64,000 nt of DNA from Latrodectus hesperus (taxonomy: Eukaryota > Arthropoda > Arachnida > Araneae > Theridiidae), in contig CM075852.1 in the NCBI GenBank assembly GCA_037975125.1, positions 6,065,134 through 6,129,133 of the forward strand, written 5' to 3'. Position numbers and translations under genes: made by a program. Of this stretch, positions 28,830 through 41,912 are shown piece after piece; positions within the stretch are counted from its first letter, which is position 1, and every line of letters begins with the position of its first letter. The notes under the pieces are model-generated. The model was not told the DNA's origin. It saw only the letters and a list, made by a program, of their open reading frames with translations, and did not search any database.

Positions 28830-29035
28830 GTTGAGTTCTCCGAGTCGGGGAAAACCAGGAGCTCTGAACTCGCCGGAGAGATTTCCTGTTTCTGACTCAG
28901 GTGACTTGAGGCCGGCTTTTTACTTTCTGGGACTTTCGCAGATGGCGCTACCAAACAGTGAAACGAGAGTCAGTCATGAGTGTAATTATGCCTTCTCCTC
29001 ACCTCATAGCTTTTATTTATTTTATCTTCTTCTTC
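28830..29035. other. GC-rich island of unknown origin
   Basis: About 150-200 bp of roughly balanced composition in DNA that is otherwise about three quarters AT. It contains GAGTTCTCCGAGTCGGGG, GAACTCGCCGGAGAG and GACTTGAGGCCGGC. GAGTTC and GAACTC form an inverted pair. A 70-codon plus-strand frame (28831-29043, MSSPSRGKPG...) spans it but has no known motif. It could be the edge of a transposable element, a promoter-proximal or 5' exon, or a regulatory island. I cannot decide. Confidence 0.5.
28935..28950 (+). promoter_or_regulatory. CTCF-like core in the GC-rich island
   Basis: TTCGCAGATGGCGCTA: the 11-base core AGATGGCGCTA (28940-28950) fits AGRKGGCRSYV throughout, and the five bases before it match at two positions. 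Motif similarity only. Confidence 0.3.
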
Positions 29036-29246
29036 CCAAATAAAGGATCAGAAGAATGTATATCTACTGTACGCAGTTCTATTAAATTTGGAAATTATGA
29101 TGGAAATTGATGATTAACTTATACCCTGAAATTTCGCTATGGTGAATAATTATATTGCAACTTTCGAATTTACATATTTATACGTAGTAAATAAGATAAT
29201 AAATATAGGACTCAGATATTATGCCAAAGAAATTTAAATGAAATAG

Positions 29247-29662
29247 TATAGTCTCTAAATTACACGTGGTTTATTTTTCTTTTTATAGGTAAATATGTAA
29301 TTTCATATTTATGTACCAAAACATAATTATTTTATTTTCCAAATAAATGAATAGCAATTTACCAACACAAATACAAATGTTTTAGAAAAAATATATAGTG
29401 GTAACTGGTGAGGAATGTTTTTATTTTAGAATTTTTTCACATATCTAATCATGAAAAAGTATAGTATCTAAATTATACGTGGTTTATTTTTCTTTTTATA
29501 GGTAAGTATGTAATTTCATATTTATGTACCAAAACATAATTATTTTATTTTCCAAATAAATGAATACTAATTTACCAACACAAATACAAATGTTTTAGAA
29601 AAAAATTATAGTGGTAACTGGTGAGGAATGTTTTTATTTTAGAATTTTTTCACATATCTAAT
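29247..29662. repeat. Tandem duplication, period 213 bp
   Basis: Two near-identical copies (about 29247-29448 and 29460-29662) aligned on ACGTGGTTTATTTTTC (29264 and 29477). Each runs through GTACCAAAACATAATTATTT and AGTGGTAACTGGTGAGGAAT to CACATATCTAAT. Differences are few (GTAAAT against GTAAGT, GAATAGC against GAATACT, an A/T change near the end). Confidence 0.95.
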
Positions 29663-30736
29663 ATTCAGTAATGAAATTAATAATATATGTGTTTTAGAGC
29701 CTTAAGTTATAATGAATGAATAATTAATTGAGATACGCCTATTACATATTAACAAACTATTTTTCTAATATATTAATTGCAACAAACCAATACAAGTATA
29801 TGAAAGTTCAATTGTTTAGAACCATAATTAATGTAAATTCATGTAGTGTTTCCATATTAAATATATTTCATGCTAAATGGAGTGCAAATTAAATTTAAAC
29901 AGACACAATAAGTAAATTTTATTTTATATTTCATTTAATTTAAATGAACCTTATTTTCTATTATATTTTATATATTATGGATATTATAGAATATTCAGCA
30001 TATTATAAATTATAACCTTATTTTTCATCACGTATCCCATTTCTTTAATAACCATAAACATAAAACATAATATAAAAGTAATTTTGCATAATATCATTTA
30101 TAACAATTAAATAAATATTAAAATTTAAAAAGATAGATTTTTTGTCTGGAATTTATGTTAATATTATTAAAACATTCCAGAAATAAATTTTCATGCAATA
30201 TAATTCATGATGACTACCAGAAGTTTGAACATATTTCATAACTGAAATGAAAAAAGAATTTTTGGGGGAAAATTATTCACACAGAAGAAATATTTGAGCA
30301 TGAAGAATATGCACACAGAAGAAATCATCAATTATTGATTAAATGTTATGTTGAAGGAACCACTCATATATCTTTGGATAAAAAAGTGTAAAAACGCATG
30401 AAGAAAATTTTTGACAGTTACAATTTATGTTCTTTTAGAAAAGAATTAGTCGAAACTTTCAGTCTAAGTAAATTTATTCAAAATAAACTAGAATGATTCA
30501 TAATAGAGATTTTTTGGTATTTTTCTAATATACAATGTAATTTGTCAGTGGAAATGTTTTCTTAGTAAGCAGGTAAGTATTGCTCTTAACTGGTCATTAA
30601 GTTATTATTTGAATCATCAAAATTCATATATGGAAAAAATTTTAACAAACAATTGAGCAGTAGAAAAATAAACAATATACATATTATATGTTTTGTTCAA
30701 AAATTAGTAATAAAATAAAAATCAGTTGTGATAATA
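29663..30736. other. AT-rich spacer
   Basis: No gene seen. The segment AGCAGGTAAGTATT near 30570 looks like a juxtaposed 3' and 5' splice site (see findings). Confidence 0.45.
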
Positions 30737-30809
30737 CCATAATTAATCATAGGATAGACAAAATACAATGTAATACATTGTATTTTGTCTATCCTATGAT
30801 TAATTATGG
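30737..30809. repeat. Perfect 73-bp palindrome
   Basis: Arms of 36 bp (30737-30772 and 30774-30809) are exact reverse complements around a single central A at 30773. The arms begin CCATAATTAATCATAGG and end ...TACAATGTA. Confidence 0.97.
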
Positions 30810-30845
30810 ATAGAAATATTTATATATTTCTATCCATAATTAATC
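30798..30845. repeat. Perfect hairpin with 21-bp arms, overlapping the first palindrome
   Basis: Arms 30798-30818 and 30825-30845 (GATTAATTATGGATAG...) with a 6-nt loop. The left arm shares its first 12 bases with the right arm of the 73-bp palindrome, so the two structures exclude one another. Confidence 0.95.
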
Positions 30846-30857
30846 TTATTATCATTA

Positions 30858-30907
30858 CAGATAAAATATTTTATCCATGTAATACATGGATAAAAATATT
30901 TTATCTG
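30858..30907. repeat. Third hairpin, one-base imperfection
   Basis: Left arm 30858-30881 (CAGATAAAATATTTTATCC...) and right arm 30883-30907 around a central A at 30882. The right arm has one extra A. The centre CATGTAATACATG echoes the centre CAATGTAATACATTG of the first palindrome. Confidence 0.92.
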
Positions 30908-34888
<3,981 letters not shown>

Positions 34889-35024
34889 TAATGCAAGATT
34901 AGAATTGGAAAGTACAAGAATATATAAACACATTTATTTTTAGCAATACATTCAGCGCAAAAGCAGCTAAAATAGAATTATTAAATTATAATTAATAGTA
35001 TGTTTTATAAAATTAATAATCAAA

Positions 35025-35170
35025 TATTAGATAGAGAATAATACATTTAAAATACAATGTAAATACCAAGTAGAGAATAAATATATATTCATAAAGTTAA
35101 ATATTAGATGGAGAAAGATACATTGAAAATACCAAATGGAAAAAGATACATTGAAAATACAAAATATGGT
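35025..35170. repeat. Short degenerate minisatellite
   Basis: Loose tandem units of about 27 bp around GGAGAAAGATACATTGAAA, most regular in the last two copies (about 35110-35165). Confidence 0.6.
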
Positions 35171-35594
35171 AAATAGCTGGAAAAATGTTTAATATATATT
35201 TTTAAATTTCAAAGAAAAATATAAAATGGAATGAAATAGTAACAGGGCCAGCTTTGTCAGGAGGTGGTGATCACATTTGCACAAAGTATGGCTTTTCTGC
35301 ACTGGCCCAAGACATAGTCTTAAAAAAATGCCAGTACACCCCAAAGCCACACCAATAGTTCAAACCAAAATATCAAGCCAGAGTAAAATATGTATAATTT
35401 AATCTAAAATATGTAATCCATAATCAGATGTTGCCAAAATACATTTAATTTATAATAATCAAATTAAATTAAATTAAAACCAGATCCAAATCCATATCCA
35501 AATACAAGTCCAAATCTGCAAGAACCGCACCAAATATTATATGTAAGCCAAATAAATACATAAATTAACGACTAAGTGTAAACACTATTGGCAT
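35171..35594. other. Spacer with a GC-richer patch
   Basis: The part 35240-35360 is clearly less AT-rich than its neighbours (CAGGGCCAGCTTTGTCAGG, GCACTGGCCCAAGAC), but I recognise no frame. ATTAA and CCAAAT(A/C) short repeats follow near 35465-35515. It may belong to the 3' end of the retroelement that follows on the minus strand. Confidence 0.4.
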
Positions 35595-36190
35595 TTCAAG
35601 CTTCTTATAAGACCTTCAAGGCTTGGGTGACCCTTCTGTAGTATATAACTACGTCTTACTTCACTCTTATAAGCAATGCTCTACTAGCCAAATAGTGTTT
35701 AATAAATTTAATTGTAATGTTAGTATGAGTTAGAATATTTTCTAGTCTATTGATTTGCTTATTGATATTGTTTAAATTATTACATATATTATAAATTCTA
35801 TTTAGTTGATTAAAAGTAATATTTTTATAAATTTTAATTGAAATACTTTAATTCCAGAAAATTAGTTTATTAACTTTAAAATTAAAATTATTAGTTTTAT
35901 CATATATGTCAGTATATGTACGTTTATCTTTTATCGTAATTAACATATCCAAAAATTCAGTTTTTAAGTTATCGTTATTAGTTTTAATTAATTTTAATTC
36001 CTCAGGATATATATTATTGTAAATTTTATCAAATTATAAGCAATTAAAAATTATAAAATCATCAATATATCTGTAAGCAAAAGGCATTTGTATAACAAAG
36101 GATTTTTCATAGTAGTTTAAAAATAGATTTACCAGTAGACTTGAAAATTTGGAACGCTGAGGAATGCCGTTAACTTGTAAGTGTAAATCT
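35595..36190 (-). pseudogene. Reverse transcriptase fragment with YIDD box
   Basis: Minus-strand frames give, in order, VNGIPQRSKFSSLLVNLFLN (primer-grip/GIPQG region), FAYRYIDDFIIFN (the catalytic YIDD box), YPEELKLIKTNND, KTEFLDMLITIKDK, DIYDKTNNFNF, then SISIKIYKNITFNQLNRIYN, with HPSLEGLIRSLKCQ near the end in another frame. The order matches retroelement RTs of the group with a 'fLDl.i' and 'YDK..dFnF' motif after the catalytic box, which resembles Penelope-like elements. That family placement is my inference. The N-terminal RT motifs and any endonuclease domain are missing, and stops and shifts are present. Confidence 0.72.
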
Positions 36191-37319
36191 TTTCTCCCTA
36201 AGAAATAAAATTATTATAAATGCAAAATAAACTAAGGTGTCAATAACTAAGTATTTTCATATGGTCATTCCAATACCACAAACATGAATTTCCATAACCC
36301 TTACTGATTTATTTAAATATGTGGTAATCATGTAAATGACAGGAAAAGTACTTATTTATTTTTAATTTTAATCAATTCAGAATTGTAAATATTGAGTTTT
36401 AAGATATAAGTCTTGAATATTTGAGCCAGGTTATGTGTTATTATGAAATATAAATTTTCATGCAAACATACGTTAATCGTTAAATGCTTATTGTTACTCA
36501 GTTTATATTGACAAATCATATTATTATTTTTAGAAGAATTTTATGTTTTCTTTCAGTTGTTCCCCTTTTATTTACAATGTAATAGGTTTAAAAATTTTAA
36601 CTGGTAACGAAATATGTTACTTCAACTAATTTTAATTCGATCAGTGATACCATAAGAATAGATTTTTTGTGGGATTGATATTTTTAACAGTCGGTTTATA
36701 AATATCTATGAGAAATATATCATTAAGTAAATCAAAATTCACTTAAAGATTGTTCATTTAATTTTATTTATAAACTAACAATAATTCAAATTCGAACCAA
36801 ACATGTAACCAAACATAAAGATTTTATTTTCAGTAAATGTAGTCTGCGATGTTTCTAAGATAAATGAAATTGTGTATGCTGGATAATATATTAACAGATA
36901 AATTGAAATGCATCATTAAATTTCCAGTTTATTTTAAGTAATCGGAATTTATGTATACATAATTCATACTGGCATTACAGCCTGAGAAATCTGATAGACT
37001 AAAGATTAAGCCAGGAGCTGGTGACAGTTCATATTATTTTCACATGAAAAAGCAAATTTGAAAATGCAAACATGTCCTTCCTGAAAAAATAATAGAAGAA
37101 AGCATACTATTGACCAAACATTGATCAAAAAATTGACTCATGAGAACAGAACAATTTTCGAATAGTCAGAAGAACTATAATATTTAACTATAGAACGTAT
37201 TAGATGATTATGGGGGAACCAGTGATTAATTAATCTTAGAAATGTATGGTTTCAAGCTGTCCACTTACTAAATTACAAAGGAAATCAAGAGACAAATAAT
37301 TAGTTATAACGTTATCGAA
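36191..37319. other. AT-rich spacer
   Basis: No gene seen. Confidence 0.5.
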
Positions 37320-37525
37320 GTTTGACCGCCGAATTTGCCGGATCTGATTCCACTGGACTTTTTCCTGTGGGGATACCTAAAACAACAGGTGTGTACGACC
37401 CTTCCGCAAACATTGTAGCACCTTGAGGAACGCATTACGAAAGCTTGTCTGCATGTGTCACGTCACATTATCTAGCGTGTCCATTGTATCAATCAAACAA
37501 TGATGGATCTAAGAGTACATTGCTG
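37320..37525 (+). pseudogene. C-terminal scrap of a Tc1/mariner-superfamily transposase
   Basis: The plus strand reads PPNLPDLIPLDFFLWGYLKQ, then a frame with two stops giving HLEERITKACLHVS and NQTMMDLRVHC. The segment PxxPDLxPLDFFLWGYLK is the last catalytic block of a DDxD-type transposase: its Asp stands where Tc1 has Glu. The tail 'LEERIxxAC' and 'RVxxCI' spacing agrees. Everything upstream of the last block is absent. Confidence 0.75.
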
Positions 37526-37692
37526 AAGACGGTGAAAATTCAAATATTTTAAAAAAAGGATATATTGTTATATTTAGTTTTTTTTTTCTTTGTTTTGTTT
37601 TCTGAACGTTTTCTTACGACATAAGTAAGAGATCACGAAAAACAACTGTGCATTTGAAATTCTCGATTCTTTGCATTTAAAACCATAAGATA

Positions 37693-38585
37693 TTAGGTTG
37701 GTGCGTATGAAATGTCGGATTCTCTTTACATGCGGACGTTTTCCTCCCTGTTTTCGTTATACTTTTGTATTTGGCATAACCTCATTCATACTCGTATTGT
37801 CCATTGCCAGAGACTCATTTCAGCAAAATAGGTTTTCTCGAAGGTCTTCCCTTTTTTATTTCTTTTGAGTTTATTGCCGATATGAATTCTGCCGACATTC
37901 GCGTCATTTTCTTATATGAGTACAAACTTGGTAATAGTGCTGCAAAAGCTGCACGCAACATAAACCAAGCGTTTGGGGAAAATACGGTTAACGATCGGAA
38001 AGTGCAGCGTTGGTTCGAAAAATTTCGGACTGGCGATTTTTCACTGCAAAATGAGCCGCGCGGAAGACCCAAAACGTCTGTGAAGAATGATGACCTGAAG
38101 GCTCTAGTGGAAGCGGATATAGCCTTATCCACGAGGGAACTTGCTATCAGGATGAAAGTTGACCATACAACGATATTGAGACACCTTTCTGAGATTGGCA
38201 AGGTTAAGAAGATGGACAAGTGGGTACCGCACGCACTGACAGAGCGAAATAAGCTGGATCGGTTAAACGTATGCTCATCATTGCAGCATCCACCCTATTC
38301 ACCGGATCTCTCGAACGACCGATTTTCATTTTTTCAAGCATTTAGAGCTGTTTTTAAGGGGCAAACACTATGAAAATGAAGACAGTCTAAAAAACTCGAT
38401 ATCAGAGTTTATCAATTCTAAAGACCAAAATTTTTTAAGACAGGCATCTACGCTTTAAAATCTCGTTGGGGGAAGTGTATTGAAGCGAATGGAGCATACT
38501 TTGATTGAATAAACAGCTTTTGAAGAAAGATATGCAGTTTTATACAATCACTTAAGAATCCGACATTTCATACGCACCAACCTAA
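37693..38585 (+). mobile_element. mariner element, internally deleted, perfect ends
   Basis: An 893-bp element with 31-bp terminal inverted repeats that are exact reverse complements (37693-37723 and 38555-38585, starting TTAGGTTGGTGCGTATGAAA). It is flanked by TA at 37691-37692 and 38586-38587. Typical mariners are about 1.3 kb. The missing length is in the middle of the transposase. The perfect ends suggest that the copy is young or was mobilised in trans by an intact relative. Confidence 0.95.
37882..38509 (+). pseudogene. mariner transposase with the catalytic centre deleted
   Basis: The frame opens upstream at 37804, but the Met at 37882 (MNSADIRVIFLYEYKLG) is the usual mariner start. 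The N-terminal DNA-binding part is intact: AAKAARNINQAFGENTVND, VQRWFEKFRTGDFSL, GRPKTS, then LSTRELAIRMKVDHTTILRH and KVKKMDKWVPHAL. After NVCSSL it jumps to HPPYSPDLSNDRFSFF, which normally lies near the C-terminus. About 400 bp, holding the first two catalytic Asp motifs, are therefore gone. A frameshift at about 38370 separates the rest, read as HYENEDSLKNSISEFI and then SRWGKCIEANGAYFD to a stop at 38509. The protein could bind DNA but not cut. Confidence 0.92.
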
Positions 38586-38587
38586 TA

Positions 38588-39934
38588 TTTTTACACTACA
38601 TAGTTGATGATGTTCTACAACATTGTAAATAACTTTTTGTTTTCCTTTCTCGTCCCGTTTTCAGGATGAGAATACTAATTCCACAGTTTTCCACTACATA
38701 GTAACGAAGATGGTTTTATTCAATTGTCTTGGATATTTTACTGTGTCTAATTTATCAATTTAGCAAAAGCCATTTCAAAGGGAAACAAAAGGAGGGAATA
38801 ACTTTAGTCGGTATACTGTATGTATATCTTTTATTATGTATGTATTGTTTCTAACAGTATAGAAGTGTTGATTAATTTTCACACAGACTCCTTTACTTTT
38901 GATTAATTTAATAACGTTGAGAAGTTTTTGAGAAGTATTCTTAGTAAATGTACACACCATACATTTTACTCTCCGAATAATTTTTATGAAAATATGATTT
39001 TGGAAAAGAAAATGAGACACCAAATTTTCTTTTTCAATTATAATTATTCAGCAAAGAATGTAGAAGTTACTAAACGATTCGCCAAAAATCTCATTTTAAT
39101 GTTCTGCGTTTAATTTTTTTTAAATTTAAGAAAAGTAAAGCCATATTTATCTAAATCCTGATGTCATTTGATTTTTTTTAATTTCAAAATTTAATGTCAA
39201 TGATTAAATATTATTCTCTAAGCCAATTAAAAATATGTATTTTGAAATATTTATTAAAACATTTTCAATTTTAGACGAGTTTTAACATTTATCCTTTCAT
39301 TATGATTAACTGCATTGTTTGAAATCAATTTGGATGATTTTTTTAACATTTATGCTTGTGTTGCTATGGTTAGAAGTTATAGAAAATTCTCCTTTATAAC
39401 TTTTTTGCCATTAAATTTGTAACAGAGAATAAGCCTTTAAAAACAGTTTAGAGACAATATGAATTTTCTGAGATACAAATTTCCTCAAGGGTTATCATTT
39501 TCTTCAAATTTTACTAAGCACTTTTACTCGCAAATTTATAAACACAAAAATACAACATAGATGCAATATTTGAAATAGTTATAGCATTTAAATAGATCGA
39601 ACAATGACTTCAACATGAAATATTTCCCTGAATTATTCTGAATGGCGATTACTATTTTTCTCGACAAAATTTTAATCACAAATAACTACGGGGCAATTCA
39701 AATGCTTTAAGGTTTCATCCAGCTTCAATACTTAAAAAGTCCTTAATATTATTCCTTGAAGTCTTCTTTTACATAACAGTGTCATGAAAACACATTTTGT
39801 ATAAAAGATTGTGTCATTAAAGCAAATTATAAAACTATAGCAAAATGAGTTTTCCTATAAAAATTATCATAAATCATGTATTGCATAAAAGCTGTAGTTG
39901 TTGATGTTGCTAATCTCCATGTTCAGTTTCTGCT
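38588..39934. other. AT-rich spacer
   Basis: No gene seen between the mariner and the next retrotransposon remnant. Small frames at 38775 and 38928 overlap on opposite strands and look like chance. Confidence 0.5.
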
Positions 39935-40500
39935 ATAGGAAATTTACAAGTTTATTAACCCTCAAAAAGTCAATGACTAGCATTGATGAATCTAATGGGT
40001 CATCGTAGGACAAACCTCAACACCTAAGAATATGTTCTGTAGAAACCTGCTCATGGTTACATTTCGGACAAATCGTTTAGATTTTTTGACTACCCTGGAA
40101 GACAAGTCTTATTAAATGACCATTAAGAAAGCTTTAAGATTGCTGTTTTGACGCATCTGTCAGAGTTCATAGCAAGGGATTGACCAGGGGATTTGACAAG
40201 GTACAAATAATTTGTTGGATGTACAAGTCAAGTCATTTTATCAGTATGTTTTCTAGAAGAATACAGCTCATTTCAAGTCAAACAGTTAAAAGAAGTTACA
40301 GCCTTCAAAGCATCCATCTTTGCCAAGACATCCGAATCCTCATTATCCCAAATGAGGGGGGATCCATTGAATACACGCATCAAAAAAGGACGAGATTCAC
40401 ATAAGTTTAGAGAAAATTCTCCAATTTTGTCACCAACGTTACACAAGTGTTACAAATGTTGAATAATACTATACTGTCAGTCAGAATCCAGATGGCCTTA
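39935..40500 (-). pseudogene. Non-LTR retrotransposon RNase H and C-terminus
   Basis: On the minus strand, in several frames: AIWILTDS (the Asp-containing start of the second half of RNase H), then a decayed WIPSHVGI motif readable as GSPLIWDNEDSDVLAKMDAL, then NGHLIRLVFQGSQK, ICPKCNHEQVSTEHILRC (Cys knuckle with C-x2-C-x8-H-x4-C), and SSMLVIDFLRVNKLVNF. This is the order RNase H, GHL motif, knuckle, FLR tail of Jockey-like ORF2 proteins. It is better preserved at the knuckle than the copy at 16.6 kb. Reverse transcriptase and endonuclease are absent. Confidence 0.82.
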
Positions 40501-41382
40501 GTGTCGAAAGGAGACATTACCTAGTTCAGACTCTCACCGATAACAACAAGTTTCCCTAGATAAGTGAGTGTAGTGTTTCCTAAAAGAATTGCTCTAGAAG
40601 TGAAATAAATATATTCTGTATATAATGGGAGTTTATATATTAAATTTTAAAAATCACTTCATGTATCTTATCTTAAATATATGTGATTAAAAGATTTTAA
40701 AGTGCTTATTGCATTTATATTCAATAATATGATACATAATAATGCGTGACTATGATTTTTCTTTTATTTTATAATATCATGAGACATTTTACCTTTATAA
40801 TTCATTTCATAAATATCTATCAAGTCATTTAAAATGCGTGAGCTGTGAAGTAATTAATAGTCCGACAAAGTAAATATATTTAAGTATTTTTAAATACATA
40901 AATAAATGATTAGTATAGCCTTCACTAATCAATATTTTATTGAAAAATATTGATTATATTAAGGGAAATATCTTTTTCAGCACAAGAATAAATAAGAAGA
41001 AACACTTCAAATACGTTTCCTGATTTAGGAGAACTATAAATTAACTTGAACTAAATAATTTTATCATATTTCATAATACACTGAGAACACATAATTGGAA
41101 TATATTATATTTCTCTAGATTAAATAATTATTTTATCAGTGAATAATAGGTTATGTTTAATATATCAGTGTAAAAGTATTTTTCCCAAAAATAATACAGA
41201 CAAAGAATTGTTTCCATGGCAAGATAACGGAAGAAAATAAATAGGTGGAAAGTTATTTTCTTTTAAAATATTTTCATTTCAAATTCCACATTTACTGCAA
41301 AGTATATATTATTTTTATTCATTTATTATATTTACTAAACAACATTCCATTTATACTCTTCTTCCCAATACCATCGCAGTTT
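40501..41382. other. AT-rich spacer
   Basis: No gene seen. A hairpin with 12-bp arms (40927-40938 and 40944-40955) is the only structure noted. Confidence 0.5.
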
Positions 41383-41496
41383 CGCCCTCATCTACTTGAG
41401 GCTTTAAAACAGATCCTCATGGCACCATTCCAACTGCTTGCAGTTTTCGTGGAAATGCTCAGAACGATGATTCTCAATAACCGTGTATCAACCTGA
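41383..41496 (+). other. Unidentified open frame, weak exon candidate
   Basis: A GC-richer patch encoding FRPHLLEALKQILMAPFQLL, AVFVEMLRTMILNN and a TGA at 41494. It directly follows a 3'-splice-like sequence (CTCTTCTTCCCAATACC...CGCAG, ending at 41381). Hydrophobic and charged residues alternate as in a real helix. I recognise no family. If real it would be a last exon on the plus strand. It may equally be transposon debris or the shadow of a minus-strand fragment. Confidence 0.25.
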
Positions 41497-41838
41497 ATGA
41501 TTTGCCTCAGTAATTCCCTGGCCAATTTTATTTTTAACAAGTGCTACAGAAAATCGACTTGTTTTTTGACGTTACCACTTAAAAAAGAAATATTTTTTAA
41601 TAGTTATTATGCAATAATTGTAAATAATGTACCAAAACTTTTGCAATTGTTTTTCTTTTTTGTAGGAAATTATCCAGCTATTTTATCATTAACTAAAAAA
41701 TATTTCAGAATTCATTTTTATGGTTTAAATAAACATACATAGATATATGTTTAGTTTTCTTAAATGTTATAAAGTTATTTAAATAACTACGTTAAATTAT
41801 AAATGTCATGGGTATTTATATGCATGGATACGTTAATA

Positions 41839-41840
<2 letters not shown>

Positions 41841-41908
<68 letters not shown>
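41841..41908. repeat. (TA)34 microsatellite
   Basis: Uninterrupted TA tract. The ORF spanning it is an artefact. Confidence 0.97.

Positions 41909-41912
<4 letters not shown>

Noticed and set aside
28831..29043. 70-codon frame in the GC-rich island as a gene
   Set aside because: No motif. The second half becomes AT-driven, and GC-rich sequence alone lengthens frames. Kept only as an island of unknown nature.
37815..38219. 134-codon minus-strand frame over the mariner
   Set aside because: It is the shadow of the mariner transposase frame.
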